Shown one piece after another: positions 17,046 through 27,048 of a stretch of DNA of 34,714 bases. The notes under the pieces are model-generated. The model worked only from the letters and a program-made list of their open reading frames with translations, did no database searches and was not told the origin of the DNA. A program made the position numbers and the translations under genes. Source of the stretch: an uncultured Caulobacterales bacterium. Its GTDB lineage: Bacteria; Pseudomonadota; Alphaproteobacteria; Caulobacterales; Caulobacteraceae. How positions within the stretch are numbered: position 1 is the first letter of the stretch; every line of letters starts with the position of its first letter. The stretch covers positions 1 through 34,714 of the forward strand of contig CAIOHT010000138.1 in the NCBI GenBank assembly GCA_903858185.1. The letters run 5' to 3'.

Positions 17046-17063
17046 CAAACGCCCCCGAACCCA

Positions 17064-17090
17064 GTTCAACGAACAGTATAAGCGCGTCAA
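17064..17090 (-). promoter_or_regulatory. Candidate promoter of the tssK-ppkA operon
   Basis: On the minus strand TTGACGC (from 17090) is a perfect match to the Caulobacter housekeeping -35 TTGACGS. A -10-like TTGAAC (17069-17064) lies 15 nt after TTGACG, matching the final bases of GCTANAWC only in part. Start of transcription would fall ~15-20 nt before the tssK ATG. The -10 match is weak. Confidence 0.4.
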
Positions 17091-17140
17091 TTGCGGCGGC
17101 GGAAGCGAAACCCTAGGATGACGGCGTCAGGGTGGAATGA

Positions 17141-18568
17141 ATGAGCGGCGGCGACGAGAGAGACGACAATTCGCCGGACGACGCGCCCTCGATGGACCCG
17201 CGAACCTGGCTGCAGCTGAAGCCGCAGCCCGACGCCGGGCGGACCGATGACGGGCCGGAGGCAGAGGCCAGTTTCAACCCGCAAACCTGGTTCAAACCCG
17301 GCGCCGCCCCTTCTGTGGCCAAGGAAATCCCGGCAGCCGGCCTCGATCGCCGACTGGTGCTGGGCGGCGGGGCCGCAGCCGCGCTGCTGGGCGTCGGCGG
17401 GCTCTGGCTGGCGACATCGCGCAAGACTCCGGCCGCGCCGGCGAAGGCCGTTGCTGTCTCCCGGCCCGACCCGGCCGTGCCGGTAACGCTGCGGGAACAA
17501 CGGGTGCGGGGCCTCTCGGAGGTGACCACGGCCCTGCGCAGCGCAGGCGTGCCGCCCGCCGACATCGATTCGGCCGCCGGACTGCTCGGCCCGGTCATCG
17601 GATCGGAGAGCCTCGACATGCGCCTGTCGTTCGGCGTCTCGACCCGCGGGGCGCCGTCACTCGTCACGCTGACCCTGCGCAAGCCGGACGGGTCGGGCGC
17701 GCGCCTGCAACGCATCGGCGGCCTGCTGTCGCTGGAGCCGCTCGCCTCGACCCTGAAACGCCAGATCCGGGTAATTCCGGGTGAGATGGATGACCGCAGC
17801 TTCTATTCCTCGGCGGTATCCCAGGGTCTCGACGACAGCCTGGTCGAGGAATTCGCCTCGATCTTCGCCTACGACTTCAACTTCTCGCACGAGATTGACC
17901 GCGGCGACCGGTTCGAGGCGGGCATCGAGCAGACGGTCAATGATGCGGGCGAAAGCCTTGGCGTCGGCAGGCTGGTCTACGCCTCCCTCAACACCGCCAG
18001 GAACAGCAAGGCCTTCTACCGATTCCAGCCCCCCGGAGAATCCGAGGCATCGTGGTTCAGCCGCGACGGCAAGAGCGCCGTGCGCAACCTGATGCGCTCA
18101 CCGCTGGCCGTGGCCCGTGTCACCTCGCTGTTCGGCATGCGAAAGCACCCGGTGCTCGACGGCGTGGTGCGACAGCACAAGGGCGTCGACTTCGGCTGTC
18201 CGGAAGGCACGCCGGTGTTCGCCTCGGCCGACGGCGTCGTGGTCTTCGCCGGCCCCCACGGCGGACACGGCAACTATGTGAAGATCCGGCACAGCGAGAC
18301 GCTTGAGACGGCCTACGCCCACCTCAGCGGCTGGCCGGCCGAGACAGTGGTCGGAACGACCGTGCGTCAGGGGAATGTCGTCGCCTTCAGCGGCAACACC
18401 GGCACCTCGTCGGGGCCGCACCTGCATTATGAAGTCTGGGTCGACGGGCAGGCTGCGGACCCGCTGACCTATGTCTCCAAGGAAACGCGCGCCCTGACCG
18501 GCGAGATGCTGGCCCGGTTCACCGCCTATATGGATGACATCGATCGCCTCCGGCGAAGTGTTGTCTGA
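17141..18568 (+). CDS. Membrane-anchored M23 peptidoglycan endopeptidase
   Basis: This 475-residue protein has a cytosolic tail (1-69) and then 'LDRRLVLGGG' with one hydrophobic span (~72-92), either a late twin-arginine-like signal or a simple anchor. A periplasmic region (~105-310) of the kind seen in MepM/Csd3-type enzymes follows, then an M23 (LytM) catalytic domain (~320-445). The zinc ligands are visible in 'HKGVDFG' (His, Asp) and 'HLHYEV'. The family cuts peptidoglycan cross-links. It diverges from tssK with 95 bp between starts, so clearing a path through the wall for the T6SS envelope complex is plausible, as T6SS-linked peptidases do elsewhere. That role is inference. The cytosolic tail contains two similar motifs, 'DPRTWLQLKP' and 'NPQTWFKPG'. 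Confidence 0.9.
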   Translation: MSGGDERDDNSPDDAPSMDPRTWLQLKPQPDAGRTDDGPEAEASFNPQTWFKPGAAPSVAKEIPAAGLDRRLVLGGGAAAALLGVGGLWLATSRKTPAAPAKAVAVSRPDPAVPVTLREQRVRGLSEVTTALRSAGVPPADIDSAAGLLGPVIGSESLDMRLSFGVSTRGAPSLVTLTLRKPDGSGARLQRIGGLLSLEPLASTLKRQIRVIPGEMDDRSFYSSAVSQGLDDSLVEEFASIFAYDFNFSHEIDRGDRFEAGIEQTVNDAGESLGVGRLVYASLNTARNSKAFYRFQPPGESEASWFSRDGKSAVRNLMRSPLAVARVTSLFGMRKHPVLDGVVRQHKGVDFGCPEGTPVFASADGVVVFAGPHGGHGNYVKIRHSETLETAYAHLSGWPAETVVGTTVRQGNVVAFSGNTGTSSGPHLHYEVWVDGQAADPLTYVSKETRALTGEMLARFTAYMDDIDRLRRSVV

Positions 18569-18614
18569 GCCGGCTCAATGGCCGCCTGCTGCTCGCCGAA
18601 CGGCGTGCTTGACC

Positions 18615-18641
18615 TTGACAGATTGCAGCGGGCGCTATGAT
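18615..18641 (+). promoter_or_regulatory. Promoter of the caspase-like gene
   Basis: TTGACA (18615-18620) and TATGAT (18636-18641) are separated by 15 bp. Read the Caulobacter way this is TTGACAG-N12-GCTATGAT, a good fit to TTGACGS-N10-14-GCTANAWC. Transcription would begin near 18648, about 64 nt before the GTG start. Confidence 0.65.
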
Positions 18642-18711
18642 GGGTAGCAATCCCGAACTGCGACAGGTCTGGCTGGTCGCGGGCGGGAGGCGTTAGTTGG
18701 GAGACGGCTGA

Positions 18712-22191
<3,480 letters not shown>

Positions 22192-22203
22192 ACGGACCCT
22201 CCC

Positions 22204-23706
22204 CTACCGGTACTGGAACGCCGCGTCGTCGAGATCGATCGTCGGAAAGACGTCCTTTTCCGCCCAGTAGTCCTGGGTGTGCTGCCACTCGGGCTTGTCG
22301 CCCTTCTTCGGCAGCAGGTGCATCCCGCGCATCAGGTAGCCCGGGTTGAAGTTCTCCGGGTCCATCCAGTCCGACAGCGGCATGTCCTTGTCTTCGGCTC
22401 GAAGCGTCGGGGTGATCATGGTCGCGCCCTTCGCCTTCATGTGATTCAGCAGACGGGCCACGAAGTCGCCGATCAGGTCGGCGCGCAGGGTCCAGCTGGC
22501 CCGGAAATAGCCGAACACCCAGATCATGTTCGGAACGCCCGTGAACATCATCCCGCGGTAGGTCACCGTGTCGGCGAAGTTCAGCGGCTTGCCGTCGATC
22601 GTGAAGGCGATGTCGCCCAGGACGCTCAGGTTGAAGCCGGTCGCCGTGACGATGATATCGGCTTCCAGTTCCTGGCCGGACTTCAGCAAGATACCCTTTT
22701 CGGTAAAGCGCTCGATCTCGTCGGTAACGACGGAGGCCTTGCCCGACACAACGCCCTGGAACAGGTCGCCGTCCGGCACGAACGCGATCCGCTGACGCCA
22801 GGGGCGGTACTTCGGCGTGAAGTGCTTCTCGATATCGAAGTCAGGGCCGACGAAGGCGCGGACGCCCGCCAGCAGTTCCGCCTTCACCGCCTCGGGCTGC
22901 TCGACCGCCAGCTTGGTGAAGGCAGCCTGGTCGAACAGGACCTTTCGACGAACGATCTCGTGGATCCATGTCTCGTCGATCTGCAGTTCGCGCAGGGTGT
23001 TGGCGAGCTCGTTCTCGTTACGGCCGGGGATGAAGTAGGTTGGCGAGCGCTGCAGCAGGGTGGTGTGCGCCGTGTCTCCGGCGATGGCGGGGACCAGCGT
23101 GGCGGCCGTAGCGCCCGAGCCGATCACGATGACCTTCTTGTCCTTGTAGACGAGGTCATCCGGCCAGGTCTGCGGGTGGACGATCTTGCCCTTGAAGGTC
23201 TCCATCCCCTCCCACTCGGGCGTGTAGCCTTCCGAGTGGCGGTAGTAGCCCTGGCACATCCAGAGGAAGTTGCAGGTGAAGCGGACCGGCTGGTTCGTGT
23301 CGGACCTGATGCCCTCCACCGTCCAGCGGCGATCCTCGGTCGACCAGGTCGCGGCGGTGATCTTGTGGCCGTAGCGGATGTGGCGATCGAGATCGTTCTC
23401 CTCGATCACCTCACCCATGTATTTGAGGATTTCCTCGGCGCTGGCGATCGGCGCGCCGACCCACGGCTTGAACCGGTAGCCGAAGGTGTAGAGGTCACTG
23501 TCCGAGCGGATGCCGGGATAGCGGTGCATCCACCAGGTCCCGCCGAAGTTCTCCAGCCCTTCAAGCACCACATAGCTGGTTCCGGGGCACTGGGTCTTCA
23601 GGTGGTAGGCGCCGCCTACGCCCGAAATTCCCGCGCCGACGATGAGGACGTCGAAATGCTCGGTGGTCGAGGCGGCAGGCTTCGTCAGGGTGTCGGTGGC
23701 GCTCAT
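22204..23706 (-). CDS. EthA-like Baeyer-Villiger flavin monooxygenase
   Basis: This 500-residue class B flavoprotein monooxygenase has an N-terminal FAD-binding GAGISG (24-29), the Baeyer-Villiger fingerprint FKGKIVHPQTWP (171-182) and an NADPH-binding GSGATA (196-201). Stretches such as 'YPGIRSDSDLYTFGYRF' closely resemble mycobacterial EthA. The family inserts one oxygen atom from O2 next to a carbonyl or oxidises sulphur, using NADPH; the natural substrate is unknown. The ATG at 23706 follows AGAGGAAA. The gene converges on the caspase-like gene with 12 bp between stops. A perfect FNR/FixK box lies 76 bp upstream of its start, which suggests oxygen-responsive control. Confidence 0.92.
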   Translation of the reverse strand: MSATDTLTKPAASTTEHFDVLIVGAGISGVGGAYHLKTQCPGTSYVVLEGLENFGGTWWMHRYPGIRSDSDLYTFGYRFKPWVGAPIASAEEILKYMGEVIEENDLDRHIRYGHKITAATWSTEDRRWTVEGIRSDTNQPVRFTCNFLWMCQGYYRHSEGYTPEWEGMETFKGKIVHPQTWPDDLVYKDKKVIVIGSGATAATLVPAIAGDTAHTTLLQRSPTYFIPGRNENELANTLRELQIDETWIHEIVRRKVLFDQAAFTKLAVEQPEAVKAELLAGVRAFVGPDFDIEKHFTPKYRPWRQRIAFVPDGDLFQGVVSGKASVVTDEIERFTEKGILLKSGQELEADIIVTATGFNLSVLGDIAFTIDGKPLNFADTVTYRGMMFTGVPNMIWVFGYFRASWTLRADLIGDFVARLLNHMKAKGATMITPTLRAEDKDMPLSDWMDPENFNPGYLMRGMHLLPKKGDKPEWQHTQDYWAEKDVFPTIDLDDAAFQYR

Positions 23707-23781
23707 GGACGTTTCCTCTGCCGGGTTCGTCCCGGACGCTATGGTTCAAAGCCAGAGTTCAACGCCCCGGCTAGGTTATCG

Positions 23782-23795
23782 TTGATCAGGATCAA
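23782..23795 (-). promoter_or_regulatory. FNR/FixK-type box upstream of the monooxygenase
   Basis: TTGATCAGGATCAA fits TTGAT-N4-ATCAA at all ten fixed positions. It lies in the 127-bp gap between the GST stop and the monooxygenase start, centred ~82 bp before that ATG. The neighbouring GST ends here, so the monooxygenase is the only gene it can serve from this side. I cannot place a convincing -10, so activation versus repression is open. Confidence 0.65.
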
Positions 23796-23833
23796 GCCGC
23801 ACTCAAGGACCCGGGCTGATTTTTCGTGTGTCG

Positions 23834-24619
23834 TCACACGGGCTCGTCGTTGAACCGGATGTTGCCGCGCTCGAGGCCCTTCAGCACCACCTCGATGCCA
23901 CCCGAGCGGATCATCCATTCAAGACGGTGGTCGCGGTACTGGCGCTTGAACAGACCGGCGTCGACGATCCCGGCGACGGCGGTCATCGCCTTGACCGCGT
24001 CACGTGCAGCGTCGAAGGCCGCGGCGACCGACGGCCTGCCGCGCGCGCGATCCAGCCAGGCGGCAAGGGGCGAGCCCGCCGCCGGTCCCATCCCGAACCC
24101 GGCCGCGCCCTGGACATAGGGTACAGCGCTCAGGTCGGCCCAGCCGAAGGTCTCGCCGCCGAACCACGGGCCCTCGCCCAGCTGCTTCTCCAGCCAGCTG
24201 TTCAGCCGGCCAATCTGCGCGCGGGCATTTTCCAGCAGGGTCTCTGCGAGCTCGCCCTCGGCGCGGCGGAAATAGGTGATCTCCGAAAGCCCCCAGTTGA
24301 TTGCCTCGTAGTGGGTGTCGCAGACCTCCTCGAGCATCCGGGCGCGGGCGCGGGCCAGCGGATCGGCAGGCAGCAACGCGGGCGTCGGAAACCGGTCCTC
24401 AATGAACTCCAGGATGACCGTCGAATCGAAGATCGGCGCGCCGTCGACGAACAGCACCGGCACCTCGCCGCGCGGGCTGGCGGCCCGGAAGTCGCCTGGA
24501 GTCGCACCCGAGCCTATGGCCTCAGGGGTCCGGACCGTGAAGGGAACGCCCTTCTCGGCCAAGGCGATCTTGACCTTCTGGGCGTAGGGCGACAGCGGGT
24601 GTTCAAGGAGCTCGATCAT
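23834..24619 (-). CDS. Glutathione S-transferase family protein with C-terminal extension
   Basis: This 261-residue protein has a thioredoxin-fold GST N-domain (1-~80; 'LLEHPLSPYAQKVKIALAEKG', 'EVPVLFVDGAPIFDSTVILEFIED' in segments) and the all-helical C-domain (~90-205, with 'GWADLSAVPYV'). It is ~50 residues longer than a classic GST because of a basic C-terminal tail (~215-261). The substrate is unknown. The family conjugates glutathione to electrophiles or acts in isomerisation and redox work. The start at 24619 has no clear ribosome binding site. An intrinsic terminator on the same strand lies 60 nt upstream, so the gene either has a promoter inside that gap or is controlled by read-through. 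Confidence 0.88.
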   Translation of the reverse strand: MIELLEHPLSPYAQKVKIALAEKGVPFTVRTPEAIGSGATPGDFRAASPRGEVPVLFVDGAPIFDSTVILEFIEDRFPTPALLPADPLARARARMLEEVCDTHYEAINWGLSEITYFRRAEGELAETLLENARAQIGRLNSWLEKQLGEGPWFGGETFGWADLSAVPYVQGAAGFGMGPAAGSPLAAWLDRARGRPSVAAAFDAARDAVKAMTAVAGIVDAGLFKRQYRDHRLEWMIRSGGIEVVLKGLERGNIRFNDEPV

Positions 24620-24679
24620 GTCGCCATGGGGCGGGATCGGCGGGCGGGCGTCAACGGGGACGCTGGGGAAGCCGGGTGC

Positions 24680-24717
24680 AAAAAAAACGGACCCCGGCTC
24701 GATTGCTCAAGCCGGGG
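24680..24717 (-). terminator. Orphan intrinsic terminator (or attenuator), leftward
   Basis: On the minus strand CCCCGGCT (24717-24710) pairs with AGCCGGGG (24699-24692) over 8 bp with a 10-nt loop. TCCG and eight U residues (24687-24680) follow. This is a textbook rho-independent terminator, but no gene on that strand lies upstream of it within the region. The 9-mer CCGGGGTCC in its 3' part recurs upstream (24764-24756) and could pair with the 5' arm instead. Confidence 0.75.
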
Positions 24718-24976
24718 CCGAAATCGGCGGACGGCCAGGACAGACCGGCCCGCAGGGACCCCGGACCCCCTCCGACAGGAAACCAGGACGCCCTATCCAG
24801 CCCGGAAGACCGGCGCGCGCCAGCCGCAACGACGGGATCCATCCAGAATCCTGCGGAATCCGTTCGCACCTGCACAATTTGGCGGCGACGTGAGCGCGCG
24901 TTGCGCACCCGATAGCCAACGGGCCGGGGCATTCCCTGACCTGTCCGCCAGTTGCGTCGTCCGGCCGATTTTGCGA

Positions 24977-24988
24977 TGCAGCGCTGCA
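24977..24988. promoter_or_regulatory. 12-bp palindrome at the acyltransferase start
   Basis: TGCAGCGCTGCA is a perfect palindrome ending one base before the ATG at 24990, where a Shine-Dalgarno sequence would be expected and none is seen. It could be an operator, an RNA hairpin or chance. Confidence 0.4.
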
Positions 24989-24989
24989 A

Positions 24990-26168
24990 ATGACCCAGCC
25001 CGCCCCCTCACAGCGTCGCGCTGACCTCGACTGGATCCGGGTGGCGGCCTTCGGACTGCTGATCCTGTTCCACGTCAGCCTCGTCTACGCGCCGTGGGAC
25101 TGGCACGTTCACAGCACACACACGTTCGGCTGGCTGGAAGAAGCGACCGCAATCACGGGGCCCTGGCGCCTCACCCTGCTGTTTCTCGTGTCCGGGGCGG
25201 CGCTGCGGTTCATGAGCCGCAGGTACACCGCCGGCGAGGTCCTGAAGGCGCGCCTCGCCCGGCTCGCCCCGCCCCTGATCTTCGGCATCCTGTTTCTGGT
25301 GCCGCCGCAGGCGTGGCTGGAAGCCGTGTCAAAGGGCAGCTGGGATGCCGGCCTCGGCGCCTGGTGGCTCAAGGAATTCAGTCCCGCCGGGCTGGCCGAC
25401 GGCGTACCGCTGAACCATCTCTGGTTCGTCCAGTACATCACCGTCTACAGCCTCGCCGCTGTCGCCCTGATGACGCGCCCGGACTGGCTGGCGAAGCTCG
25501 AGGCCGGCCTGGAGCGCCTGCTGTCCGGCTGGCGACTGCTGGCCGTCCCGATCGTGTTTTTCATTCTCGCCCGGCAACTGCTGTTCCCGTGGTTCGGCCA
25601 GACCAACCAGCTGTGGGGCGACTGGTACAACCACCTCATCTCCCTCGGCGTCTTCCTGTTCGGCTTCGCCGTCGCCGGACGGGAAGCCATCTGGAAGACC
25701 TTCGAGGCGCAGCGCTGGCGCGCCCTTGGCATTGCCCTGGTCTCGATACCGTTGCTGATGGCCATTACCGCGTCACCCGACAGTCTGGCCTGGTTCGGCT
25801 GGCCGCGGCGCATCGCCTATGGCCTGGAACAGTGGTCCGTGATCGCGACCATCCTTGGCTTCGGCAGCCTGTACCTGCGCAGGGCGGATGGTCCGGTGCT
25901 GCGTTATCTCACCGATGCGGTGTTCCCCTGCTATCTGGCGCACCAGACGATCCTGGTGATCGGGGCCTTCCTGCTGAAGCCCGCCGGCCTGCCGGCGTTC
26001 GTCGAGGCGAGCCTGCTGACGACGGCGACTCTGGGCGGGAGTCTTCTGGTCTACGAACTGGCGAGACGCAGCGGCCCGATGCGGCCCCTCTGGGGCCTGA
26101 AGCGCCATGCTGCGTCGAAAGTGGTGGCTGTCAAAGCGTCTGAGTCCCGCCCGTCGGAGGTCGCATGA
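24990..26168 (+). CDS. Acyltransferase 3 family, OpgC-like membrane protein
   Basis: This 392-residue polytopic protein has about ten membrane segments and the acyltransferase 3 opening 'RRADLDWIRVAAFGLLILFHVSLVY' pattern (residues ~9-33, given in part), with the likely catalytic His at ~28, and a later 'PLNHLWFVQYI' loop (~140-150). The nearest named relative by architecture is OpgC/MdoC, which adds succinyl groups to osmoregulated periplasmic glucans. opgH, the glucan polymerase, lies 0.9 kb downstream on the same strand, which supports that reading. O-acetylation of another polymer is the alternative. Its stop overlaps the next start (ATGA). Confidence 0.85.
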   Translation: MTQPAPSQRRADLDWIRVAAFGLLILFHVSLVYAPWDWHVHSTHTFGWLEEATAITGPWRLTLLFLVSGAALRFMSRRYTAGEVLKARLARLAPPLIFGILFLVPPQAWLEAVSKGSWDAGLGAWWLKEFSPAGLADGVPLNHLWFVQYITVYSLAAVALMTRPDWLAKLEAGLERLLSGWRLLAVPIVFFILARQLLFPWFGQTNQLWGDWYNHLISLGVFLFGFAVAGREAIWKTFEAQRWRALGIALVSIPLLMAITASPDSLAWFGWPRRIAYGLEQWSVIATILGFGSLYLRRADGPVLRYLTDAVFPCYLAHQTILVIGAFLLKPAGLPAFVEASLLTTATLGGSLLVYELARRSGPMRPLWGLKRHAASKVVAVKASESRPSEVA

Positions 26169-26890
26169 CGCCGTTTCGCCGCCGCCGCCTCCTGCTGCGC
26201 ATCGGCATCGCCGCGCCGATCCTCGCGCTGGTCTGCACGCTGATCGCAGTCGCCCTGTTCCCCGGGTTCAACCATGCGACCCAGTTCCTGAGCGAACTGG
26301 GCGCCGGCGGGGCCCGACATCCGCAGGTCTTCAACGCCGGGGTCGCCTTCTCGGGCATCGGCGCAGGCATCGCCGGCATCGGCTTCGGCCTCGCGGTCGT
26401 GGCGCTCGGAGGCTCGCGGATCGCGGCCGGCCTCATCGCCCTGGCATTCGTGCTGGCGGCGATCGGGCTCGTGGTCGGAAGCATCTATGTCTGGCCGGAC
26501 CCCCGGCACCTGTTCATCAATCTCGGCCTCGGCATCCAGCTGGCGCCCCTGTTCCTGCTCTGGGGCCTTCGCCGCGCCGAGGGCGTCGACCGGCTCCGGT
26601 GGTTCCTGGTCGTGGTCTTCGTGCTGATGGCGTTCCTGACGGTGATGACCAAGCACCTCGTCCTGCCTGGTACGGTCAATCCCCAGAACGTCGGCTGGTG
26701 GGAGCGGGCTTTCGCCATCGTGCTGGTCGGCTGGGTCGGCGTGGCCGCGTTCCTGCTCGAGCAGCGACTCATCGCGCTGGCGCTGGCGAGCGCGGAGACT
26801 GTCCCGGACGAGGCGACTCGTCTACCGGAAGAGGGCGCGCTGGTCACGGACACCTCTCAATTGCGTGATGACCGTCCGATCACGAACTGA
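26165..26890 (+). CDS. DUF998 family membrane protein
   Basis: This 241-residue protein has six to seven hydrophobic helices (the first at ~10-32), the 'FNHATQFLSELGA' motif after helix 1 typical of DUF998, and a polar C-terminal tail (~210-241). Its molecular function is not known to me. The ATG overlaps the acyltransferase stop by 4 bp, so the two are made together and may act on the same envelope polymer. Its last codons contain the first of the CGATCACG motifs that continue into the opgH leader. Confidence 0.86.
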   Translation: MTPFRRRRLLLRIGIAAPILALVCTLIAVALFPGFNHATQFLSELGAGGARHPQVFNAGVAFSGIGAGIAGIGFGLAVVALGGSRIAAGLIALAFVLAAIGLVVGSIYVWPDPRHLFINLGLGIQLAPLFLLWGLRRAEGVDRLRWFLVVVFVLMAFLTVMTKHLVLPGTVNPQNVGWWERAFAIVLVGWVGVAAFLLEQRLIALALASAETVPDEATRLPEEGALVTDTSQLRDDRPITN

Positions 26891-27039
26891 TCACGACCGA
26901 TTTTGCGGCGCCACCGTGAAAAAGCGCATTTTCTGCACGGGTTATCGACAAAACAGCTTGCGAGGTTGCACCGCAACATAACATAAGCGTGATCGCAATT
27001 CCCTGACCCGCTGGCTGCGGATTCTCCCTCTCGATCACG
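26877..27039. promoter_or_regulatory. Cluster of four GATCACG motifs upstream of opgH
   Basis: CGATCACG occurs at 26877-26884 and 27032-27039, its reverse complement CGTGATCG at 26988-26995, and the variant TGATCACG at 26888-26895, one helical turn after the first. The last copy is 9 nt before the opgH ATG, where a ribosome binding site is otherwise weak. A small hairpin GTTGC-ACC-GCAAC (26965-26977) and an AT-rich AACATAACATAA (26975-26986) lie between. A weak promoter (TTGCGA at 26958 with an ACATAA-type -10) is possible. The regulator is unknown. Confidence 0.5.
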
Positions 27040-27048
27040 GCGACCAAG

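Larger units (their letters stand above)
24620..24989. other. 370-bp divergent intergenic region
   Basis: No reading frame here has convincing composition or a ribosome binding site. The stretch holds a leftward intrinsic terminator (24680-24717), a 9-bp repeat of its 3' arm (24756-24764) and a 12-bp palindrome touching the acyltransferase start (24977-24988). The rest, about 24765-24976, shows no recognised RNA family by eye and could be the body of an unannotated leftward RNA. Confidence 0.6.

Noticed and set aside
15768..17081. 437-codon frame opposite tssK
   Set aside because: Gln/Arg/Gly-rich shadow of a confident tssK.
18566..18577. TGAGCCGGCTCA palindrome at the M23 gene stop as a terminator
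   Set aside because: There is no loop or U tract. It may be chance in GC-rich DNA around a TGA stop.
22279..23853. 524-codon frame opposite the Baeyer-Villiger monooxygenase
   Set aside because: The sense gene carries FAD, NADPH and fingerprint motifs; the antisense frame has none.
24651..24989. Leftward 112-codon frame ending at the orphan terminator
   Set aside because: Arg-rich with no ribosome binding site or recognisable domain, and its stop lies beyond the hairpin, so the terminator would cut the message. Kept only as a possible non-coding RNA.
26965..26977. GTTGC-ACC-GCAAC as a terminator after the DUF998 gene
   Set aside because: The 5-bp stem is short and no T tract follows on either strand.
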